Shown: in pieces, positions 56,423 to 64,000 of the stretch
Position numbering within the stretch: position 1 is the stretch's first letter
Layout: each line of letters starts with the position of its first letter
Source of the DNA: Blumeriella jaapii
Taxonomy: Eukaryota; Ascomycota; Leotiomycetes; Helotiales; Drepanopezizaceae
Length of the DNA: 64,000 nucleotides
NCBI GenBank assembly: GCA_009599575.1
Contig: VWND01000004.1
Location: 736,001 to 800,000 of the forward strand
Reading direction: 5' to 3'
Program-made: the position numbers and the translations under genes
Notes under the pieces: model-generated
Told to the model about the DNA's origin: nothing
Seen by the model: the letters and a program-made list of their open reading frames with translations, nothing else
Databases searched by the model: none

Positions 56423-57060
56423 TCATTTTTACCGGGACCTTGATCTGTAGAATTGGTTTGTTTAGTGAGTGGGGATTAGCGAGGTTTTAGTGCAAGAAAT
56501 GCTCGATCCGGATCTGAGATGTCGATCCTCAAGCGAAAGTCTGTCTGGAAGGAGGGAACAATTTGCATGATACAATTTATATTTTCCGAGCCTTCTTTTG
56601 CCTAAGCCCTAGCGAACAGTGATAATTGTGTACATTGATCATCTAGCCATCGTGAAATGCCGAGAGGGCTGATAGTAGAGCTTTGGTATAACATATCTCA
56701 CCTACCCACACCTCGCGAAGATCCTCAATCTGTGCTTTTCATCCCTCTTACAAAATCATCACAATCTCCTGTACATTCCAATTCCATATCGCAAGCAATC
56801 CTGACTCAGAGTCTCAGACCCCTCTCTCTTAGAAAATTCTCCGGTCGCACGACATTCACTTACCGACATCTCAATCGCGGAGCATGCCTCCGTTCTTCGG
56901 AGCTTTAGAGCGAGGCGTGAAAGCCATGCAGTGCTTCGTCTGCCCGCTGCTTTTACAGCACGCTTTACGGTCGAGAAAAAGGCGGGGAGGGGGAGGTGAA
57001 TGGAGTTTGTGAAACATGAACAGCGTGGTGGCTGGGTACAAAACGGGTATACACACACGC

Positions 57061-57061
57061 T

Positions 57062-57146
<85 letters not shown>
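57061..57146. repeat. (CA)n microsatellite, about 40 units
   Basis: Nearly perfect CACACA for about 80 bp, the longest dinucleotide run in the window. It accounts for long Cys/Val and His/Thr ORFs on both strands. Confidence 0.9.
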
Positions 57147-57150
<4 letters not shown>

Positions 57151-59551
57151 AAACAGACTCGGCCACAATACATGAAGACGATAAGAAGTGGCCAATGCAA
57201 GCGGAAATCAGGATTCGGCAGCGCAGATGCTTGCCTGCTGAGGGAGGGTCGACGGAGGAGAGCGTTGATATGCTTGGCCGTTGCGGAGGTTCCTGTGCCA
57301 TTGGTACTGGCGTTTTGGACACTTGATAGAGAGAATTGGAACGGGCCGGGGTGGGGCGAGGAAGCTCGATGGCATGAGCGATGCGAGGAGAGGGTGATCG
57401 GAGGGCCTGATTGCGGGCTGGCTTGCCAATCTGATAGATTAACGGCCAGAGCTGGCTTTTGATATGGCCGTGGGGATCTGGTAGGTTGGAGGGCGTTAGA
57501 TGGCGATGCGGGCCTGCGTTTACCCTTGCGCTGCACACGAGCGGCGACCTGCTTGCCTGCTATTCCGCGTGCTGGGAATGAAATAAGCAAATGAAGAGGA
57601 TTTATATCATGGATAATGCTGAAGAAACTAGGTTGATCTTCTGCTGGCTCGATTATAGTAGCCGGTGGATAAAGGTTTTATTGGTAAAGAAGTTCAGTAC
57701 AGAAGTATGATTTGGCAGTGGTTGGTAAAGCTCGAGAGCAACTGTACTGGATTCGCTTCCCGGATGCATCTCCGGTGGCGAGACGCTGACACGGCTGTAC
57801 ACAGCTCTGCAAGCAAGAATCCTGATCTCGGGCTTGGAGACTGACCGTGATTTGACCTTGGTAGATATGTGGTATACTCTCCAAACGCGGAGATAGACGC
57901 GGTGGATCAGAGGTGCAGATGTGTTACAAGCTTGTAAACATATTAAAGCCGATCCCAGGAGGCAAGGTAACATACAGTGCAGAGATAAGATAGCAGAAGG
58001 GACCATGGCAGAAGACAATAGGTAAAGAATTCACAGAGTGTAACATGATCACAAGGGAACGTTTGAATCCTTTTGTCGGTTTCTGTGAATACGTGATCGA
58101 GGATCTGGATTTAGCTACAAAAAAATTCAAACAAGGCATTCTTATGATCTGATTTATTAGCGTACAATTATTGTGAGAAAGGAATTGTGATTTCAAAGCA
58201 AAAGCTTGGTATTCAAACTTATAGCAAAGCTCATGTTCGTAACTGAAAAGCAACGTCACTAATAGAGCTAAGAAAAAGTATATTCAAGCTATTAATTATG
58301 TTTTTGGACGTAGACCCTTTCAACAAGTGGTGGCTCAAGCCTCTTGCGCCTCCGACAAAGTGAAAGAAAAAGCTACGGGTCTTTATTGCTCCGTACATGA
58401 GAACACAAGTAACTATATACCACCAAATGATTTCTTGTTGGGACTCAGACTCTTATGTATCCTGTGGAGTAATTAATTCCCCTCAGCTTTTAAACTTAAT
58501 GCGCAGGTAGCATCATACCTATTTGTTGCATTTCAAAAATAAACATCAAGTGAATTTTAAGATATGCTAACGGATGTTTGAATAGTGTCCAGCTGGTATT
58601 CCAAAGGTTTGCATCCTAGATGATTGCAAATGCGTGTGAAGCGGCATGGCTTTCAGAGTATAGAAGGGGGTGGCAAGTGAAAACGCCGGCAGGCACCTCG
58701 CTGCCGGAAGCATTGTTGGGGTATTTTAAAAGACAGTAAAAATGGGATAACAAAAGCTCAATTCGAATTGTGATGAATCCCTCCAGGCGGGGGTTTGTAA
58801 GATCGTGAATCTGATACTTAGCTACTTGGTGCGAGTCATCGTGCCAGCGATTTGGCCCATTTACCTACCTAACAGTACGATGACCTGCTTCAATCTGTAA
58901 TGATCTTTGACCAAGAAACTCCTTACCTTCGACAGCTCAGACAACCATAGACAAGAATACAGAGCATCGAAAGTTTCGTTCATAGCGTTGGATATAACAA
59001 ATGATTGACATCCGGGAATGGCAAATTCCCGTAGGAAAAAATGGTTTTGAGTCATACACATCTTGGACCCAGCACCACGACGAGACTTTGGTAGTATCTA
59101 CAACATAGCAAAAGGCAGCATTCCAGTTCGAGCGTTGGAGGATGCGAGATCACCTTGAGGCAAGCATGTCGGCCCGGATTTTGCGAGCCGCGCTAGTGTC
59201 TCGGGTACGCGGATGTTGACATTCTCTCAATCTTGGGATTGTAGACTTTCCCGATTTTATGTCGGTTGCCGGGCTCAGCGAGATCAACTACGCGTAGATT
59301 TAGGGGCAGGAAAGTATTGTATGTGTAATCGTGCATTGGATGGGATTCTGGTTCTTTCGGTGGGTGGAGTGCTCACGGTCCGAGCCAGCCAAGGTACTAA
59401 CGATGGACCTGCCACACGTGGACTTCAAGCAGGGACCTGATATATCGACACCGTCAACCCTCCTATCGAGATAAGACACAATATTGTGAGTTTTTATGAA
59501 CTTGTAATTGCAAGGCACTAAGCGTATTGTGAGGGGATGGGATGAAAGTTC

Positions 59552-59583
59552 GTTGATCACGTGATCCAAAATCACGTGATCAT
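59552..59583. promoter_or_regulatory. Inverted pair of TCACGTGAT boxes
   Basis: TGATCACGTGATC, a 5-bp spacer, then ATCACGTGATCA. Each half is itself a CACGTG palindrome, so the whole 30-bp block can fold back or bind two bHLH dimers. No adjacent gene could be identified. Confidence 0.5.
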
Positions 59584-60663
59584 CCGCACACACTATATCC
59601 TAGAGTTCGCGACACCTCTAACTTAGAACCTCGTAGTCAATGCAAACCATCTACGAAACTTTTGCTCGTTCGCCCCCTTGACACGTATATGATTTCGTAT
59701 AAGAAACAGGTGTTTTTGCACTAACCCGAAGCATTTTAGAGCGTGGACTGCTCCGAAGATGAAAATGGTACTTATAGCAAAAGTCAGACTTGCGCAGTAT
59801 TCCGTGATGAGTGAGCTCACCATGGGGTTGTTATTGGTGCATCGATCAACATTTCGACATCACTCTTGCTCGAAGTCAATGAGTTCAATTCTCAATTCCG
59901 CCCGTTAGCTTTCCACGTCTCTGCTTGCTCGACGTCAATCTGGGGAATTCCTTATTCGACCCGCCTGGACTCCGACATTAGAATGCACGGTTTAGGGATA
60001 GGTGATAGATGGTGGTATATGAAGACAATATCACTTCCAATTGTAGCGGACCAAAAACCGTCCTCAGAGCCCCTTGACGCGGTGGTACGCGGCTAGTCGC
60101 GTTGACTGTGGGGGTTTCTTGGCTACTCTATAGCTTGGCTTCAGCGAAAGTACCCCTACTGCTTCACTTTACTTCACTTCGCCTCACTTCATTTCACACA
60201 ATCGAACTGGTTGTCAATGTATCACGAATGTTTATCCCAAGGTTCTGGATGCCCCTGCTGTACTGAGAATGCTTGATCTGATTGGCTCGCTTACCAAGGA
60301 TGGGAATCTCAGAATGCCATGTACTGTAAGCCCGGTACTTTGTCACCCCTTGATCGTCCCGCATATCAGGTGGTCGAGAAAAAGGGCAGAGCAGTCATAC
60401 CACCAAGGCAAGAGGATGCGAGAAAGTGCAACATGGCGCCGATGCGAAGACCTGACTTAACGGCTTCGTACTGTTGGCCCTGTTTCCGACTGGAGAAATT
60501 TTCTCCATATAGGTGTCCTACCAGCTCTACCAAGGCATGTAATCCGTCAGATATCTCTGCTGAGTGTAAGCTGCTGTGATGTTGGCGAGCGCTAGAGTTG
60601 AAACTTGTGGCCACCTCTTTACGCTCGCTACAACCATTTCGAGCGGGCATATTGCTTCGTCAA

Positions 60664-60713
60664 GAGCGGAATCAAGAGCCTCGGGCAAGAGCGGAACCAA
60701 GAGCCTCGGGCAA
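60664..60713. repeat. 25-bp direct duplication
   Basis: GAGCGGAATCAAGAGCCTCG-GGCAA is followed at once by GAGCGGAACCAAGAGCCTCG-GGCAA, with one T/C difference. Confidence 0.8.
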
Positions 60714-61606
60714 GAAGAATCCGCAGGTGGACTAGCTAGAAGAATTGGTGTTCGAGTTTTTCCTTTCTCCATTTGCTTGGTGTATCCTTTAGCAGAAGGC
60801 AAGACAAAGGACTTAGAAAGCTATGATTGGCAGTGGGTATTTAGGTAGGTAGGTACGGCAGGGTAGCCAGATCAGACCTGACTAGCCCTAAATAGACCGG
60901 CCCACGTCTGATGCGGAATGCAGAGTTCGGAGGACCGGGTCGTTCGTCGCGGCAGTGGCAAGCACGATGCCGCCGCCTTACTAGCCACAATTGTTGAGGC
61001 AGGAAAGGTACTGCTTTGCCTCACTGCCCAACGAGATGGTCTTTCATCTGCCTCTTCATGGCCGGGCTCACGTACATAGGGCATCTGGGCGTGCTCAAAC
61101 GCAATCATTCTTCTTCCAGATTCTCTGATTCTCTGATTGTCAGCGTGCAAACGAAATCAGCGGATATGTGTAGCGATAGCCAAATGTACACACCTAGATC
61201 CATCTGATAGAGCCTCCCTTGCACTTGCGTCCCCATCGCCATCGTTCCTGCACACTTCAAGGGCCAAAACCTATTTGTGGGGACCGTCCTAGACATTCTG
61301 TTCCGTGATGTCCGGACTCTCGATTGGCACCTCCAGAGACCTAAAAGACGAGCTACAGACATTAAGTAGCATTGGGAATTTTCCCCGCAAGTATTTCTTT
61401 TCTTGACTTCATCTCCAGTACTACTGGCATCCACCTGGGAGACGAGCAGAGAAAAATGAGCAGCGAGCTATCGCTAATGCAGTGTGGACCTAGAGTCGAG
61501 GTAGAGCCGCTCTCCTCTGCTAGTGTTCATCGCCATCATCTCCGGATGGCAATTTTGCCCCATCCTCCTTTTTCTCTCGTTCATCCCGCCCCCATTGACT
61601 TGCAGG

Positions 61607-61614
61607 TATAAAAA
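61607..61614 (+). promoter_or_regulatory. TATA box of the bZIP gene
   Basis: TATAAAAA lies 56 bp before the chosen start codon at 61670. It argues against the in-frame ATG at 61523, which would lie upstream of the box. Confidence 0.5.
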
Positions 61615-61664
61615 CCAAGAGAAACGCTCCAGAGACTTCGTCAACTTCTTCTCTCTGACACACA

Positions 61665-61673
61665 ATGCCATGA
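61665..61673 (+). other. Two-codon upstream ORF overlapping the bZIP start
   Basis: ATGCCATGA encodes Met-Pro-stop and overlaps the main ATG (61670-61672) in another frame. Scanning ribosomes would meet it first, so it could reduce or regulate translation of the main frame. Confidence 0.5.
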
Positions 61674-63472
61674 CCTCCAATATGAATCTTTACCCAGACC
61701 ACAACAAGACGCACAACACCAATTTCTCTCATATGAATCATTACCCAGACCACAACAAAACACACAAAACCAATCTCTTCAACATCAATCATTACACAGA
61801 CCACAACAAGACACACAACACCAATCCCTCCAACATCAATCCTTACCCAGACCACAACATGTTGCCAAACGGATACCCCAATGGCGGCACGATCGACCCA
61901 AAACTCTTTGGCGTCACCGAGCATGGTCATGCCAATTCATTGTCGGTCAGTGGGGAGGCAAGTCTGGTACCTATGGGCGGTAGCTACGACTTTGTGAATA
62001 CCGGCAACTTGGGGATCGACTATTGCATGCCTGCCTTTGGCATGAATCCCGGCCTTGGTAAGACTCAGCTTGACGACTTCGATTTCTCCACTAACTTCTC
62101 GAACCAAGATATTCCAGGACCCGGCCTTGGTAACACTCAGCTCGACGACTTCGATTTCTCCACGAACTTCTCGAGCCAGGAAAACATTTCAGGACCCGGC
62201 CTTGGTAAGACTCAGCTTGATGGCTTCGATTTCTCTACTAACTTCTCGAACCAAGATATCCCAGGACCCGGCCTTGGTAACACTCAGCTCGACGACTTCG
62301 ATTTCTCCACGAACTTCTCGAGCCAGGAAAACATTTCAGGGGTCGTCGGCTTTGGTAGCATTCAGCTTGACGGCTTCGGTATCTCCACGAACTTCTCGAG
62401 CCCGGAAAACATTTCAGGACCCGGCCTTGGTAAGACTCAGCTTGATGGCTTCGATTTCTCTACTAACTTCTCGAACCAAGATATCTCAGGACCCGGCCTT
62501 GGTAACACTCAGCTCGACGACTTCGATATCTCCACGAACTTCTCGAACCCGGAAAACATTTCAGGACCCAGCCTTGGTAGCACTCAGCTTGATGGCTTCG
62601 ACATCTCCACGAACTTCTCGAGCCCGGAAAACATTTCAGGACCCGGCCTTGGTAACACTCAACTCAACGGCTTCGATTTCTCTACGAGCTTTTCGAGCCA
62701 AGGAAATACCTCAGGACCCGGCCTTGGTAGCATTCAGCTTGATGGGTTCGATTTCTCTACGAACTTCTCGAGCCAAGAGAATACCTCGGGAGTTCCAATG
62801 GACTCTCAACTTCAGCCTCAAAGCTATGGTGGGGATATCGAATCTATCTTCAACTCGCCCATCACATCGCCATATAGCTCCCAAGGTCATCCTCAAGCTT
62901 TCCAACATCCTCCGGCGTCCGAGCCACGAAACCTCGCGTTTCCATCATACTATCCGCGGCCAGGAGTCGAGCAAGAAGAACACCGAGGCCCAAGCCAACT
63001 GAGGGACACACCAGAGTCCAGCATTGAATACTCTTCTAGTCTTCAGCTCCCTCAGACGAACCAGGGCCTGGCTTCTGTCGCAGCAACCAAGCCGAAGAAG
63101 ACTCGGGGACGAAAGAAGATAGAGCGGACCGAAGCAGAGCAAGCTCTGTATCGCAAGAAGCAGCTCGAGAGCAACCGCAAGGCGGCAAAGAAGTGCCGGG
63201 ACAGGAAGAAGCGCGCCCAAGAGGAGGAGAAGGCCAGGCTGAACGCTGTGCAACAAGAAAATTCTCTCTTATGGGCTAAGGCCAAAACGGTGGAGGACGC
63301 TTTCGACAAAACTTTTGCCGGCATCCACCCGGAAACTTTGGGTCTGTACCGCGCTTCCATCGACAGATGCTTGAACGGACTTGCGAAAATCCAGAGGATC
63401 CGATCGAATCACATATTTCTAAATGCTCGACCATCCCCACCAATGACCGGCATTGAAGTTGGGGGCATGTGA
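61670..63472 (+). CDS. bZIP transcription factor with expanded repeat domain
   Basis: A single frame of 600 residues from ATG 61670 (MTSNMNLYPDHNKTHNTN) to TGA 63470-63472. A longer in-frame start at 61523 exists but precedes the TATA box. The bZIP lies near residues 483-547: TRGRKKIERTEAEQALYRKK, a basic region with ESNRKAAKKCRDRKKR (invariant Asn and Arg of DNA contact) and a short leucine-zipper-like helix (LNAVQQENSLLWAKAKTVED). Two tandem repeats precede it: a 17-residue Asn/His-rich unit (about 3.5 copies, residues 5-65) and a 24-26-residue unit GLGxTQLDGFDFSTNFSSQE (10 copies, residues 128-375). The second is rich in Asp/Phe/Leu, like acidic-aromatic activation domains. The acidic, unstructured N-terminus with a C-terminal bZIP resembles fungal stress or development regulators, but the target genes cannot be told. 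Frame intact in spite of the repeats. Confidence 0.85.
   Translation: MTSNMNLYPDHNKTHNTNFSHMNHYPDHNKTHKTNLFNINHYTDHNKTHNTNPSNINPYPDHNMLPNGYPNGGTIDPKLFGVTEHGHANSLSVSGEASLVPMGGSYDFVNTGNLGIDYCMPAFGMNPGLGKTQLDDFDFSTNFSNQDIPGPGLGNTQLDDFDFSTNFSSQENISGPGLGKTQLDGFDFSTNFSNQDIPGPGLGNTQLDDFDFSTNFSSQENISGVVGFGSIQLDGFGISTNFSSPENISGPGLGKTQLDGFDFSTNFSNQDISGPGLGNTQLDDFDISTNFSNPENISGPSLGSTQLDGFDISTNFSSPENISGPGLGNTQLNGFDFSTSFSSQGNTSGPGLGSIQLDGFDFSTNFSSQENTSGVPMDSQLQPQSYGGDIESIFNSPITSPYSSQGHPQAFQHPPASEPRNLAFPSYYPRPGVEQEEHRGPSQLRDTPESSIEYSSSLQLPQTNQGLASVAATKPKKTRGRKKIERTEAEQALYRKKQLESNRKAAKKCRDRKKRAQEEEKARLNAVQQENSLLWAKAKTVEDAFDKTFAGIHPETLGLYRASIDRCLNGLAKIQRIRSNHIFLNARPSPPMTGIEVGGM
61682..61863 (+). repeat. 51-bp coding minisatellite in the bZIP gene
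   Basis: Three full and one partial unit encoding NxYPDHNKTHNTNxxN. The unit length is a multiple of three, so copy-number change keeps the frame. Confidence 0.85.
62051..62794 (+). repeat. 72-78-bp coding minisatellite, ten units
   Basis: Ten units encode 24, 25, 24, 25, 26, 24, 25, 25, 25 and 25 residues. All vary by whole codons, and alternate units carry GKTQ...NQDI and GNTQ...SQENIS endings. The pattern shows that pairs of units were duplicated together. Confidence 0.9.
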
Positions 63473-64000
63473 AAAGAGGGATACTGCGACGTCTGACAGC
63501 GAGGAGAAAAAAAACAAGCCAGAAAATTAAAACCCCCCAAAAACACTGAACACTGTTTGCACGCGAGTCTACGCTATTGTTCTTTTGAATTTGGAAACAA
63601 TCTCAAGCTTTCGTGTCGATCGGCAACATGACCTTTGGAAACGGTCAAAAAAAGTTGCTCGCTCTGACGAATTGGCAAGGAGACGAAGAGTAGAGGAGGG
63701 AAGAGCACCTCCTGACTCAGAGATGAAACCAGCCCGAATCCAACCTGCCGAATCTTCAGAATGTTTCTCGCTCTCACATTGGTACCATATCTGAGAGGAC
63801 TTGTTGTTTGTAAATAGCCCGAGATTGGTATAGGCTTGGCACTGGAAACAGTAATATCTGATGTATTATCTTTCATACCTGGCAGGAGACGTTTTCTGTA
63901 AATAGCTCTAGACTCTTGTGGCCTTGACACTTGAAGCAGTAATTTCTAATGTATAATCCGTCACACTTTGTTCTTCTTGAGAAGCGTGAAAACCATATAA
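63473..64000. other. Downstream of the bZIP gene
   Basis: 528 bp with no supported gene. A decayed direct repeat is present: TTTGTAAATAGC-C-AGA-T-G-TATAGGCTTGGCACTGGAAACAGTAATATCTGATGTAT (about 63806) resembles TCTGTAAATAGCTCTAGACTCTTGTGGCCTTGACACTTGAAGCAGTAATTTCTAATGTAT (about 63894), period about 88 bp. This may be one more short decayed tandem repeat. Confidence 0.45.

Larger units (their letters stand above)
55583..61669. other. Long gene-poor region
   Basis: 6.1 kb in which no ORF has protein-like composition or recognisable motifs. It contains (GGT)n (56177-56193), CT runs (56370-56421), a long AC run (57061-57146), AT-rich unique sequence (57950-58760), paired TCACGTGA boxes (59552-59583), a CTTCACTT repeat (60160-60195) and a 25-bp duplication (60664-60713). 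The last part is the bZIP promoter, with a TATAAAAA box at 61607-61614. It could hold decayed transposon DNA, but no terminal repeats were found by eye. Confidence 0.5.

Noticed and set aside
56759..57590. Two overlapping 239-259-codon minus-strand ORFs
   Set aside because: Both run through the (CA)n tract (Cys-Val repeats) and have no family-like blocks on either side.
61523..61669. Longer N-terminus of the bZIP protein
   Set aside because: The extension is hydrophobic and unrelated to the rest, and its start precedes the TATA box.
1..64000. tRNA or 5S rRNA genes
   Set aside because: Looked by eye for a T-loop GGTTCGAATCC-type box with a matching A box and for the fungal 5S core; none found. 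A covariance-model search would be decisive.

Overview
The window is nuclear DNA of a filamentous ascomycete (Pezizomycotina). The class is less certain; Sordariomycetes is a reasonable guess. The evidence is short GT-AG introns (46-213 nt, most about 50) with CTAAC-like branch sites, single-copy genes of typical filamentous-fungal form (a fused Nup98-Nup96 gene, a long-tailed heme oxygenase, Irs4, Lig4), and repeat DNA with the C-to-T / G-to-A decay expected from repeat-induced point mutation (RIP).

Gene order: 3' end of a CorA-like membrane protein (1-438,+); large disordered protein of unknown function (1007-4828,-); epsin ENT1 (6621-8468,+); centrin CDC31 (8951-9742,-), divergent from the Nup98-Nup96 precursor gene (10382-16753,+); conserved single-pass membrane protein (19256-21120,-); heme oxygenase HMX1 (24812-26378,+); EH-domain protein IRS4 (27765-29549,-); conserved protein of unknown function (30736-32016,-); DNA ligase IV LIG4 (34526-37655,+); secreted type-B carboxylesterase (53751-55582,+); bZIP factor with expanded repeats (61670-63472,+). 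They are housekeeping genes in clathrin endocytosis, spindle pole and nuclear pore function, heme breakdown, phosphoinositide control and end joining. They do not form a pathway or cluster.

Two regions are mobile DNA. At 22234-23592 lies an AT-rich element with 129-bp terminal inverted repeats and a TA target duplication. At 39323-52579 there is a three-level nest. A Tc1/impala-like short element (TA duplication) was broken by a minus-strand Ty3/gypsy chromovirus (39374-52172, duplication AAAGG). A second, younger plus-strand copy of the same family (45387-51785, duplication ATCCT) then inserted into the start of the gag gene of the first. Both LTR elements are dead: RIP-type stops and a mutated reverse transcriptase YLDD motif (YLDN). 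The younger copy keeps enough structure to propose Tf1-like self-priming.

Microsatellites and a dispersed GTACAGTAC / GTACTGTAC motif fill most intergenic spaces. At least nine reading-frame breaks occur in otherwise conserved genes, and two more in the young retroelement. Both retroelement breaks, and several in the host genes, lie in single-base runs. I read most of them as under-called runs in the assembly rather than real mutations, and list them individually.
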